DNA from: an uncultured Rhizobiaceae group bacterium
GTDB taxonomy: Bacteria > Pseudomonadota > Alphaproteobacteria > Rhizobiales > Rhizobiaceae
Reading direction: 5' to 3'
Length of the DNA stretch: 22,280 nt
Assembly (NCBI GenBank): GCA_938030645.1
Contig: CALHHQ010000150.1
Coordinates: 1-22,280, forward strand
The notes under the pieces are model-generated. The model made no database searches. It had not been told where the DNA came from and saw only the letters and a list, made by a program, of their open reading frames with translations. The number at the start of each line of letters is the position of its first letter. Positions within the stretch are counted from its first letter, which is position 1. Positions 8,335-16,263 of the stretch are shown here, one piece after another. The translations under genes and the position numbers were made by a program.

Positions 8335-9984
8335 ATGACCATCAATCTACAAAAGCCTGATATTACGGAATTAAAGCCACGGATCACCGTTTTTGGTGTT
8401 GGTGGTGGTGGCGGCAATGCCGTGAACATCATGATTGCTTCCGGCCTTGATGGCGTGGACTTTGTTGTTGCGAACACTGATGCGCAAGCTTTGACCATGT
8501 CTAAAGCTGATCGCCTTGTTCAAATGGGCGTTGCTGTGACCGAAGGTCTTGGCGCCGGTTCGCAGCCAGAAGTTGGTGCGGCAGCTGCTGAAGAGTGCAT
8601 TGACGAAATTAATGATCACCTGTCTGGCACCCATATGGCGTTTGTAACTGCCGGTATGGGCGGTGGCACCGGAACGGGTGCTGCTCCTGTTGTAGCACGC
8701 GCTGCACGTGAAGCTGGTATTCTGACTGTAGGCGTTGTGACCAAGCCATTTTCCTTTGAAGGCAAGCGCCGTATGGTGCTCGCCGAAGAGGGCATCATTG
8801 AACTGCAAAAGAATGTCGACACTCTGATTGTTATTCCAAACCAGAACCTTTTCCGCGTTGCCAATGATAAAACAAAATTTGCAGATGCGTTCTCCATGGC
8901 TGACCAAGTTTTGTATTCAGGCGTAGCCTGCATTACGGATTTGATGGTCAAGGAAGGCCTTATCAATCTTGATTTTGCGGATGTTCGTTCAGTGATGCGC
9001 GAAATGGGCCGTGCCATGATGGGCACTGGCGAAGCATCTGGCGAGGGTCGTGCAATGGCTGCCGCTGAAGCTGCTATCTCCAACCCATTGTTGGACGAGA
9101 CATCCATGTCCGGCGCACAAGGTCTGTTGATTTCCATCACTGGTGGTCGTGACATGACATTGTTTGAAGTTGATGAAGCTGCAACGCGTATTCGCGAAGA
9201 AGTAGATGCTGATGCCAACATCATCTTGGGCGCAACATTCGATGAAAGTCTTGAAGGAATTATTCGGGTATCTGTTGTTGCAACGGGTATTGAGGCTGAG
9301 GGTGGCGCTGGTGCATTGCCAAATACACAGCGCATGAATGATGCAGCTGAGCGTTTGCGCCAGTCTGCAATTGCGCGCACGGCTCCAATTGCTGCACCTG
9401 TTGCTGCGACTATTGAGCATGAAGAAGAAACTGCGGAGGCTGCTCCGGAAGCAGAAACTCCATCAATCGTAGAGCGCGCGACACCAGTTGCTGGTGCTGT
9501 ACCTTTTGAAGCTGAAAGTGCTGATTTCGCTGATCCAATCTCCGATGATGATTTCCAGTCAGCGTTGGAAGAGCAGATTCAAATTCCTGCTGCATCTGCT
9601 CCTGTTGCGACGCCAGCTGCATCTGCACCGCGCATGCCTGAGGCGAATGAGTTCCCTGCCGTTGCGCAGCAAAAGAGCGCGGAACAAGTCTCTGAAACGT
9701 CTGAAAATGGACCGATGGGCTTGTTGAAACGCATTGCAACCGGTTTTGGTGGAAGTGCTGAGCAAGAAAGCAAACAAGTAGCCACAGCAGCGTCTCAGCC
9801 TGCTGCAGCTCCCGCACCAGTTGCTCCTCAGCCTGCACCGGTCGCTCGTGAGGGCGGTGATCCATATGCGCCACCGCGCAATGGCACTTTGGATATCCAT
9901 GGTCGTCAAGCACCCGCTCCACGGGCTGGCGCTGAAGAGGATCAACTCGACATTCCGGCTTTCCTGCGCCGCCAAGCAAACTAA
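8335..9984 (+). CDS. ftsZ: FtsZ, tubulin-like cell division GTPase
   Basis: FtsZ polymerises at mid-cell into the Z-ring. The GTPase core spans about residues 15-320, with the tubulin signature GGGTGTG at 109-115 and the catalytic T7 loop NLDFADV at 211-217. Then comes a linker of about 215 residues rich in Ala, Pro and Glu, and the C-terminal peptide DQLDIPAFLRR (536-546), which binds FtsA and other partners. At 549 residues it is much longer than E. coli FtsZ (383) but normal for Rhizobiales. The ATG at 8335 follows GAGGA (8323-8327) at seven bases. A strong terminator lies 62 bases after the stop. The 86-base gap from ftsA leaves room for its own promoter, though none is obvious. Confidence 0.98.
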   Translation: MTINLQKPDITELKPRITVFGVGGGGGNAVNIMIASGLDGVDFVVANTDAQALTMSKADRLVQMGVAVTEGLGAGSQPEVGAAAAEECIDEINDHLSGTHMAFVTAGMGGGTGTGAAPVVARAAREAGILTVGVVTKPFSFEGKRRMVLAEEGIIELQKNVDTLIVIPNQNLFRVANDKTKFADAFSMADQVLYSGVACITDLMVKEGLINLDFADVRSVMREMGRAMMGTGEASGEGRAMAAAEAAISNPLLDETSMSGAQGLLISITGGRDMTLFEVDEAATRIREEVDADANIILGATFDESLEGIIRVSVVATGIEAEGGAGALPNTQRMNDAAERLRQSAIARTAPIAAPVAATIEHEEETAEAAPEAETPSIVERATPVAGAVPFEAESADFADPISDDDFQSALEEQIQIPAASAPVATPAASAPRMPEANEFPAVAQQKSAEQVSETSENGPMGLLKRIATGFGGSAEQESKQVATAASQPAAAPAPVAPQPAPVAREGGDPYAPPRNGTLDIHGRQAPAPRAGAEEDQLDIPAFLRRQAN

Positions 9985-10046
9985 TTAACGGATTTGTTAG
10001 CTTGAGTTAAGACGCTCAATCTGTCCCAAAACGTTTAGAAAATGAT

Positions 10047-10087
10047 AACACTGGCCCTGTAAAATAATGGGGTTAGTGTTTCTTTTT
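10047..10087 (+). terminator. Intrinsic terminator after ftsZ
   Basis: AACACTGGCCCT (10047-10058) pairs over twelve positions, including three G-T wobbles, with GGGGTTAGTGTT (10069-10080) around a ten-base A+T-rich loop. TCTTTTT follows directly. This is a classic rho-independent terminator on the + strand. Confidence 0.88.
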
Positions 10088-10118
10088 GTGCACCATAATA
10101 CCTCAAATTTTCAGCGTG

Positions 10119-10133
10119 TTAACTGTTTGTTAA
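10119..10133. promoter_or_regulatory. Candidate CtrA binding box upstream of lpxC
   Basis: TTAACTGTTTGTTAA is an exact match to the alphaproteobacterial CtrA consensus TTAA-N7-TTAA, and each half is part of GTTAAC. It lies 194 bases before the lpxC start and just after the ftsZ terminator, so it most likely serves the lpxC promoter. Binding is inferred from the motif only. Confidence 0.65.
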
Positions 10134-10142
10134 CGCGGTAAC

Positions 10143-10159
10143 AAAGCGTAAGAAAGCGT
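10143..10159. repeat. Tandem AAAGCGT repeat, 10-bp period
   Basis: AAAGCGT occurs at 10143-10149 and again at 10153-10159, exactly one helical turn apart, nine bases after the CtrA box. This phasing is typical of a direct-repeat binding site for a dimeric regulator, but the regulator is unknown. Confidence 0.4.
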
Positions 10160-10326
10160 GATTTGGAAGTCTTGTGAACTGTGCGTATGACTATTGGAAC
10201 ACTGGGGTGAATGACTCGTTTGGTCTTTAGGTGGGGTGTGCTATTTGCGCTGCCGGACGGAAATTTGCCTCGGATTTAACAGTTACAGAACGTCAGCACG
10301 AGTATAGCGCAGACAACGGGGTAAAT

Positions 10327-11286
10327 ATGGGACTTACAGTTTCTGGAATTCAAAACACAATCGCAGCGCGTATCGATTTGTCTGGGGTTGGTGTTCATAG
10401 TGGAAAACCTGTTTCTATATCCCTTCTTCCCGCAGATGCGGACACTGGTATTGTTTTTCAAAGAAGCGACGTTGCCCCCGAACATCAAAAAGATATTCCG
10501 GCCATTGTCTCCTCTGTAGGCGCGACCGATCTGTGCACAGTTTTGGGTGAACCTGCTGGTGTTCACGTCATGACAGTTGAACACCTCATGGCTGCTTTGA
10601 TTGCCCTTCACGTTGATAACGTGATTGTTGAAGTGGACAGCGCTGAAGTACCCGTCATGGATGGCTCGTCTGAAGTTTTTGTCGATGCGATCGATCAAGT
10701 GGGCCTTGTGGGTCAGCATCGTCCGCGCCGTTATTTGCGTGTCTTGAAAGAAGTTCGTTTCGACATGGGTCCTTGCTGGGGTATGTTCACGCCGAACGAA
10801 ACCACCCGTTTTGAAGTTGAGATCGATTTCGATGAGCCAATTATTGGACGTCAAAAATTTGCTTCTAACCTTACGCCAGATGTGTTCCGCAAAGAATTGT
10901 CTCGCGCACGAACATTCGGCTTTATGAAAGATGTAGAGCGTTACTGGGCTGCGGGTTTTGCACTTGGTTCCAGCCTCGATAATTCTGTTGTAATCTGCAA
11001 TGATAACAACATCATAAACCCAGAAGGCTTGCGCTATACCGACGAATTTGTTCGTCATAAAACGCTTGATGCCGTTGGTGACTTGGCGCTGGCCGGTGCT
11101 CAAATTCTTGGGTGTTTCCGCTCTTATCGTGGTGGTCACAAACTCAACGCTCTGGCACTTCAAGCTTTGTTGAGCGACACCTCTAACTATGAGTGGAGCG
11201 ATGTTTCTCCGGTCAGTCGTTCTTCTGCAGGCCGTGTGGAGCTTATGGCTGTGAAGTCACCATCATTCGCGCCAGAAAAAAGCTAA
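10327..11286 (+). CDS. lpxC: LpxC, UDP-3-O-acyl-N-acetylglucosamine deacetylase
   Basis: LpxC is the zinc-dependent cytoplasmic deacetylase that makes the first committed step of lipid A synthesis. The chosen ATG gives 319 residues, close to the usual 300-320. Zinc ligands expected from the family are His86 (in VEHLMAAL, 84-91), His244 and Asp248 (in HKTLDAVGD, 244-252). The catalytic His is His271 in RGGHKLNAL, and Glu85 is the general base. The GVHSGKPV segment (22-29) is also typical. GGGG at 10318-10321 sets the start; a GTG at 10231 in frame would add 32 residues that do not look like LpxC. It begins a new unit after the ftsZ terminator and probably leads into bamD. Confidence 0.97.
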   Translation: MGLTVSGIQNTIAARIDLSGVGVHSGKPVSISLLPADADTGIVFQRSDVAPEHQKDIPAIVSSVGATDLCTVLGEPAGVHVMTVEHLMAALIALHVDNVIVEVDSAEVPVMDGSSEVFVDAIDQVGLVGQHRPRRYLRVLKEVRFDMGPCWGMFTPNETTRFEVEIDFDEPIIGRQKFASNLTPDVFRKELSRARTFGFMKDVERYWAAGFALGSSLDNSVVICNDNNIINPEGLRYTDEFVRHKTLDAVGDLALAGAQILGCFRSYRGGHKLNALALQALLSDTSNYEWSDVSPVSRSSAGRVELMAVKSPSFAPEKS

Positions 11287-11404
11287 GTTTACCAAGACTT
11301 GAAAATAGGCGTGTTTGCCTCAAAAAAGCGCGAATTGTCTTTCAATGACTTCGGTGTAGACGTTGTTCTATTCAGAATTTCATTGTAACTAAGCGTATCG
11401 AAAA

Positions 11405-11424
11405 GCCGTTTTGTGAAAAACGGC
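11405..11424 (+). other. Perfect hairpin with GNRA-type loop before bamD
   Basis: GCCGTTTT and AAAACGGC form an eight-base-pair perfect stem closed by GTGA, which as RNA is a stable GNRA tetraloop. It ends 17 bases before the bamD ATG and six before its ribosome site. There is no T-run on the + strand; on the - strand TTTTC follows, but no gene ends there. It could be an mRNA leader hairpin or a processing site. Confidence 0.55.
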
Positions 11425-11441
11425 GCGTTGGGAAGTAAAAC

Positions 11442-12320
11442 ATGGCGGATGCAATTAAGTCTGGGCTGGCCCGAAAATCTACAACCAGTGGCTTGCTGAA
11501 AGCGCCTGTTTTTTGCGTCGCAGCGGCACTGTTGCTGTCTGCATGTTCCAAAGATCAAGAAATCAACGCATTTGTTGAACCGACAGTTCCCGCTGATCAA
11601 CTTTACAATGAAGCCCTCGCGAACATTGATGCGGGTGATTCCGTTCAAGCCAAACGCAAATTGCAAAAACTGGACCGTCAGCATCCATATTCGAAATTTG
11701 CCCGCCAATCCGGCATAATGTCCACATATTTGGCTTATCGTGGTGGCAATTACACAGAAGCGGTGACCAACGGAAAGCGTTTCGTTGGCCTCTATCCTTC
11801 TCACGAAGAAGCGCCCTATGTGCAGTATTTGATTGGCATGTCTTACCACAAGCAGTTGGTGGATGTGACACGCGATCAAAAGGCGGCAAAAAACTCTTAC
11901 CGCGCCATGAACGAATTGGTGACGCGCTATCCTGACAGTGAATATGTGGAAGATGCGCGACGCAAAATGCGTATTGCTCGCGATCAATTGGCTGGCAAAG
12001 AAATGTTGGTTGGTCGTTACTATTTGGAACGCCGTGAGAATTTGGCGGCAATCAACCGCTTTAGAACAGTTGTCGAGACATATCAGGAAACACGCCACAT
12101 CGAAGAAGCGTTGGCGCGATTGACGGAAGCTTATTTTGCACTTGGTCTCGTTTCAGAAGCCCAAACTGCTGCTGCTGTTCTTGGCCACAACTTCCCAGAA
12201 AGTCAGTGGTACAAGGATTCCTATGCTCTGTTGGAAAAAGGTGGCTTACGACCACTTGCCAATCAAGGCTCTTGGATCACGCGTGCTGCCAAGTCGATTG
12301 TTGGCATAAAAAACACCTAA
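11442..12320 (+). CDS. bamD: BamD (ComL), outer membrane assembly lipoprotein
   Basis: BamD is the essential lipoprotein of the BAM complex, which folds beta-barrel proteins into the outer membrane. The 292-residue protein has an unusually long polar lead of about 20 residues, then a hydrophobic signal and lipobox LSAC with the acylated Cys at 35. Ser at the next position fits outer membrane sorting. The rest is TPR-like helical repeats, with the family blocks QLAGKEMLVGRYYLERRENL, INRFRTVVETY and LGHNFPESQWYKDSYALL. The ATG follows GGGAAG (11430-11435) at six bases. The 155-base gap after lpxC contains the hairpin above, so co-transcription with lpxC is likely but not certain. Confidence 0.96.
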   Translation: MADAIKSGLARKSTTSGLLKAPVFCVAAALLLSACSKDQEINAFVEPTVPADQLYNEALANIDAGDSVQAKRKLQKLDRQHPYSKFARQSGIMSTYLAYRGGNYTEAVTNGKRFVGLYPSHEEAPYVQYLIGMSYHKQLVDVTRDQKAAKNSYRAMNELVTRYPDSEYVEDARRKMRIARDQLAGKEMLVGRYYLERRENLAAINRFRTVVETYQETRHIEEALARLTEAYFALGLVSEAQTAAAVLGHNFPESQWYKDSYALLEKGGLRPLANQGSWITRAAKSIVGIKNT

Positions 12321-12400
12321 GTCTGTTTCCAATTTCGACTTCTACGCATTCTGCTTCAAAAGTTGCGGTACAAAGCGGAAACACGCTGGTTCCGCCATTT

Positions 12401-12454
12401 GAATCCGTCTAAAATCTATGCATTGAAACTGTTTTGGTTTGAATGTCCTGATTC
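12401..12454. promoter_or_regulatory. Pair of GANTC sites upstream of recN
   Basis: GAATC at 12401-12405 and GATTC at 12450-12454 lie in the 134-base bamD-recN gap; the second directly abuts the recN ATG. No alphaproteobacterial LexA box (GTTC-N7-GTTC) is visible here. CcrM control is a possibility inferred from the motif only. Confidence 0.35.
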
Positions 12455-14128
12455 ATGCTTTCTGCACTGTCCATTCGCGATATCGTTCTCATCCGGTCGT
12501 TAGATATCGACTTCGGAACAGGCCTGGGTGTGCTTTCTGGGGAAACAGGTGCTGGTAAATCCATATTGTTGGATTCTTTGTCGCTGGCGCTCGGTGCGCG
12601 CGGTGATGGGGATCTGGTGCGGATGGGTGCGCAACAAGGGCAGGTGAGTGCTATCTTTGATGTGTCAGCAGACCATTCTGTTTTTGACTTGCTCGAGATT
12701 CAAGACCTGCTGGGTGATGGACGCGGGGAATCAATCATTCTACGTCGTACACAAAATGCCGATGGCCGTACCAAAGCCTACGTTAATGATCGCCCTGTCA
12801 GTGTGGCAACTTTGAAGGATGTTGGTCGCAGGCTTGTTGAAATTCATGGGCAGCATGAAGAACGGGCCATGGTCGATGCCTCTGCTCATCGTGAGCTGGT
12901 GGATGCTTTTGGTGGTTTGTTTGTGGAAGTGCAAGCGGTGAGGGATGCTCACGCGAATTGGCGTGAAGCTGCAAAGGCACTGGATCAATTGAAAGCGCGC
13001 GTTGAAAAAGCCGCGCGAGATGCCGAATATTTGCGCTCTTCGGTCGAGGAACTCACTGCACTTTCTCCGCAAGAAGGAGAAGAAGAAGAACTGGCAGGAC
13101 GTCGGCAAACCATGATGGCTGCTGAAAAGATCGCTTCGGACATCAATGAGGCTTATGATGTCTTGAACGGACAGGCTTCCCCCGTGCCAACGTTGGTTGG
13201 CACGATGCGAAAATTGGAGCGCAAGGCAGATAGTGCGCCTGGTTTGCTGGATGGCACGATTGAAGCGTTTGGCACTGCATTGGACGCCCTAGCAACGGCG
13301 GAAGGTGCTTTGGAGCATGCGCTTCGATTATCTGAGTTCGACCCCAAAGAATTGGAAAATGCGGAAGAGCGTTTGTTTGCTCTGCGTGCTGCTTCGCGCA
13401 AATACAACGTTCCTGTTGAAGGTCTCGCAGCTCACGCCCAGCGCCTAACCCAAGATCTGGCAGATTTGGATGCGGGTGAAGAGCGTTTGGCAGAATACGA
13501 AGTGAAAGCGAAAGAGGCTCGCAAAGCGCTGGAAGAAGTGGCTGCTGCTTTATCGGAAAAGCGCAAACTCGCTGGCGAAGAATTGTCATCCCGCGTTATG
13601 GCGGAGCTGCCCGCTCTCAAACTCAATCAGGCAAGTTTTTTTGTTGAGCAAAGTATCAGTGTGGCGGACATTTCAGCAGATGGAGCGGACACTCTGGAAT
13701 TCTTTGTTCAGACCAATCCTGGTACGCGTGCGGGGGCCATGATGAAAGTTGCCTCCGGTGGTGAACTGTCGCGTTTTCTTTTAGCATTGAAAGTGGCTCT
13801 TGCAGATCGAGTATCTGCACCAACATTGGTGTTTGATGAAATCGATACTGGCGTTGGTGGAGCGGTGGCTGATGCAATTGGCGCGCGTTTGGCGCAACTT
13901 GCTGATCATGTGCAAGTGCTTTCTGTGACCCACGCCCCGCAAGTTGCAGCGCGAGCCAGTGCGCATTTCCTCATTTCCAAAGGAGGGGATGAAACTGTCG
14001 AAACCAAGGTTCGTTCAATCTATGAAGACGAACGGTTGGAAGAAGTGGCGCGCATGTTGTCCGGAGCGGAAATCACTTCTGAAGCCCGAGCCGCAGCTGC
14101 CCGTTTGATGTCGTTGGGGGCGCAATAG
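12455..14128 (+). CDS. recN: RecN, SMC-like DNA repair ATPase
   Basis: RecN is an SMC-family protein that helps recombination repair of double-strand breaks, binding DNA ends and holding sister chromatids. The 557-residue length is normal. The Walker A loop GETGAGKS is at 29-36, the ABC signature SGGELSRF at about 434-441, and Walker B TLVFDEID at about 457-464 followed by TGVGG. Between them is a charged coiled-coil region of about 250 residues rich in Ala, Glu and Lys. The C-terminal VTHAPQVAARASAHFLISK block is typical. No good Shine-Dalgarno precedes the ATG. ligA begins two bases after its stop, so recN and ligA form an operon. Confidence 0.97.
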   Translation: MLSALSIRDIVLIRSLDIDFGTGLGVLSGETGAGKSILLDSLSLALGARGDGDLVRMGAQQGQVSAIFDVSADHSVFDLLEIQDLLGDGRGESIILRRTQNADGRTKAYVNDRPVSVATLKDVGRRLVEIHGQHEERAMVDASAHRELVDAFGGLFVEVQAVRDAHANWREAAKALDQLKARVEKAARDAEYLRSSVEELTALSPQEGEEEELAGRRQTMMAAEKIASDINEAYDVLNGQASPVPTLVGTMRKLERKADSAPGLLDGTIEAFGTALDALATAEGALEHALRLSEFDPKELENAEERLFALRAASRKYNVPVEGLAAHAQRLTQDLADLDAGEERLAEYEVKAKEARKALEEVAAALSEKRKLAGEELSSRVMAELPALKLNQASFFVEQSISVADISADGADTLEFFVQTNPGTRAGAMMKVASGGELSRFLLALKVALADRVSAPTLVFDEIDTGVGGAVADAIGARLAQLADHVQVLSVTHAPQVAARASAHFLISKGGDETVETKVRSIYEDERLEEVARMLSGAEITSEARAAAARLMSLGAQ

Positions 14129-14130
14129 CT

Positions 14131-16263
14131 ATGAAAGACGTAATGGACCTGACCGCTGATGAGGCGGCAGAAGAGCTTGCGCGTTTGGCTGCTGAAATTG
14201 TGAAGCATGATGAGCGCTATCATGGGGATGATGCGCCGACGATCAGTGATGCAGAATATGATGCACTGCGATTGCGCAATAAGGCAATTGAAGAGCGTTT
14301 TCCTGATCTTATTCGTGAGGACTCACCATCAAAAAGCGTCGGCTCAACTGTTCAAAGCAAATTTGAAAAGATCACTCATGTGGTTCCCATGTTGTCGCTG
14401 GACAACGCGTTCAACGATGAAGACGTGGCCGATTTTGTTGGTCGGGTGAAGCGATTTTTGAAGTGGCCAGATGGAGAAGCGCTGGCGTTTACAGCAGAAC
14501 CCAAGATCGACGGACTGTCACTTGCGTTGCGTTATGAGAATGGAAAACTCGTGTCCGCTGCCACTCGCGGTGATGGGGCTGTTGGTGAAAATGTCACGGC
14601 CAATGCCAAAACGATCCAAGACATCCCGCAAAACCTAATTGGCGAGAATATTCCCGAGGTGATGGAAGTTCGTGGAGAAGTTTATTTGGGAAAATCGGAC
14701 TTCATGGCGTTGAACAAACGCATGGAGGAAGAAGGAAAACCAGTCTATGTGAATCCGCGCAACACGGCGGCAGGGTCATTGCGGCAGTTGGATTCATCAA
14801 TTACGGCGTCACGACCATTGAAATTCTTCGCCTATGCGTGGGGTGATGTGAGCGCACTTCCTAGCTCCAGCCAGTTTGCGATGGTGGAGCAGTTTGAAGC
14901 TTGGGGCTTTTCGATTAATCCACTGATGGGGCGTTTTGAAAATACAGCCGAATTGATTGAACGCTATCGCCTGATTGAAGAACAAAGATCATCCCTCGAC
15001 TATGATATTGATGGAGTTGTCTACAAGGTCGATGACCTTGCTTTGCAGTCCCGTCTTGGGTTTGTATCGCGTTCGCCGCGTTGGGCGATTGCTCACAAAT
15101 TCCCAGCTGAATTGGCGACAACCGTTCTGGAGAAAATTGACATTGTAACAGGCAGAACCGGCGCTCTTTCTCCAGTGGCTCGCCTTACGCCTGTCACTGT
15201 GGGTGGGGTGGTGGTTTCAAATGTCACCCTGCACAATGAAGATTACATTGCGGGAATTGGGTCCAACGGCGAACCAATCCGAGCGGGTGGCGATCTGCGC
15301 GAAGGGGACACCGTCACAGTCTATCGTGCTGGTGATGTGATCCCGAAAATTCTGGATGTGGACGTTTCAAAGCGTGGCGACGGAGCCGAGCGTTTCGAAT
15401 TTCCAGAAGTGTGCAATTCTTGCGGCAGCCCCGCAGTCAGAGAGACAAACGAAAAATCAGGCAAAGTGGATTCCGTTCGCCGCTGCACGGGAGGATTCAT
15501 CTGCCCCGCACAGGCCGTTGAAGGATTGAAACACTTCGTTTCCCGCAATGCGTTTGACATTGATGGTTTTGGTGAGAAACAGGCGGAAGCGTTTTACGAG
15601 TGGGGAATGGTGATGAACCCTGCCGATATTTTCACGTTGCAAGAACGCGATGCGCGGTCTTTGACGCGTTTGGAGAACAGAGATGGCTTTGGCAAAACAA
15701 GTGCCAACAAACTATTTCGAGCCATTCAAGACCGTCGATTAATTGACTTGCATCGTTTTATTTTTGGTCTTGGCATTCGTCACGTGGGCGAAGGCAATGC
15801 AAAACTGTTTGCACGTCACTATCAGACCATTGAAGGATTTCTTGCAGCCATGGATGCGAGTGCAACATTTGAAGGTGAAGCTTGGGATGAGTTGATCAAT
15901 ATTGATGGCATTGGAGAAACGGCGGCCCGCGCTGCGGTGGCATTTCTTTCTGATCCTCAACGTCGTTCTGTTGTGGACTCACTGCTTGAAAACGTCACAA
16001 CCGTTCCAGTGGAGCAAGCTGATACGAGTTCGCCTGTTGCTGGCAAGGTTGTTGTCTTTACGGGTTCACTGGAAAAAATGACCCGTGATGAAGCGAAAGC
16101 CATGGCGGAGCGGTTGGGCGCTAAAGTGGCTGGTTCTGTATCAGGCAAAACCGATTTGTTGGTGGCAGGACCCGGCGCCGGTTCCAAACTCAAAAAAGCC
16201 GTTGAACTTGGGGTCGAAACTACGGATGAAGACGGTTGGTTTGCACTGGTTGGACCATTGTGA
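14131..16263 (+). CDS. ligA: LigA, NAD-dependent DNA ligase
   Basis: LigA seals nicks in replication and repair, using NAD+ to adenylate itself. The 710 residues show every expected domain. An N-terminal Ia region has HDERYHGDDAPTISDAEYD (26-44). The adenylation domain has the active-site Lys125 in KIDG (125-128). An OB fold follows (TGRTGALSPVARLTPV). The zinc finger has Cys428, Cys431, Cys452 and Cys458, with a slightly longer loop between the pairs than in E. coli. Next come helix-hairpin-helix motifs (INIDGIGETAARA) and a C-terminal BRCT domain from about 635 (VAGKVVVFTGSLEKMTRDEA). GGGGG (14116-14120) precedes the start. Its TGA stop overlaps the GTG start of azlC. Confidence 0.98.
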   Translation: MKDVMDLTADEAAEELARLAAEIVKHDERYHGDDAPTISDAEYDALRLRNKAIEERFPDLIREDSPSKSVGSTVQSKFEKITHVVPMLSLDNAFNDEDVADFVGRVKRFLKWPDGEALAFTAEPKIDGLSLALRYENGKLVSAATRGDGAVGENVTANAKTIQDIPQNLIGENIPEVMEVRGEVYLGKSDFMALNKRMEEEGKPVYVNPRNTAAGSLRQLDSSITASRPLKFFAYAWGDVSALPSSSQFAMVEQFEAWGFSINPLMGRFENTAELIERYRLIEEQRSSLDYDIDGVVYKVDDLALQSRLGFVSRSPRWAIAHKFPAELATTVLEKIDIVTGRTGALSPVARLTPVTVGGVVVSNVTLHNEDYIAGIGSNGEPIRAGGDLREGDTVTVYRAGDVIPKILDVDVSKRGDGAERFEFPEVCNSCGSPAVRETNEKSGKVDSVRRCTGGFICPAQAVEGLKHFVSRNAFDIDGFGEKQAEAFYEWGMVMNPADIFTLQERDARSLTRLENRDGFGKTSANKLFRAIQDRRLIDLHRFIFGLGIRHVGEGNAKLFARHYQTIEGFLAAMDASATFEGEAWDELINIDGIGETAARAAVAFLSDPQRRSVVDSLLENVTTVPVEQADTSSPVAGKVVVFTGSLEKMTRDEAKAMAERLGAKVAGSVSGKTDLLVAGPGAGSKLKKAVELGVETTDEDGWFALVGPL

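Larger units (their letters stand above)
9985..10326. promoter_or_regulatory. ftsZ-lpxC intergenic region
   Basis: These 342 bases are non-coding if the ATG at 10327 is the lpxC start. In order they hold the ftsZ terminator (10047-10087), a CtrA-type box (10119-10133), two AAAGCGT repeats ten bases apart (10143-10159), and one GANTC site (GACTC, 10213-10217). GGGG at 10318-10321 is the probable lpxC ribosome site. The layout points to a new transcription unit starting before lpxC. Confidence 0.7.

Noticed and set aside
8616..9380. 254-codon open frame on the - strand opposite ftsZ
   Set aside because: It is a codon-bias shadow of ftsZ: no ribosome site, no family features, low-complexity Ser/Arg/Pro content.
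10231..10326. Upstream GTG extension of lpxC
   Set aside because: The 32 added residues do not resemble LpxC, and the ATG at 10327 has a better ribosome site.
10276..11163. 295-codon open frame on the - strand opposite lpxC
   Set aside because: It lies fully antisense to lpxC, which has every catalytic motif; the antisense protein has no recognisable domain.
11307..11320. AGGC/GCCT hairpin after lpxC
   Set aside because: It has a four-pair stem followed by A-rich, not T-rich, sequence; not a credible terminator.
11289..12098. 269-codon open frame on the - strand opposite bamD and its leader
   Set aside because: It is antisense to a clear BamD, and its protein is rich in His, Phe, Cys and Arg with no family pattern.
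12375..12395. GCGGAA/TTCCGC inverted repeat in the bamD-recN gap
   Set aside because: Six pairs, a nine-base loop and no T-run; could be chance, so not listed as a terminator.
16236..16259. Upstream TTG start of azlC
   Set aside because: It lies inside ligA coding sequence; the GTG at 16260 gives the usual stop-start overlap and a normal AzlC N-terminus.
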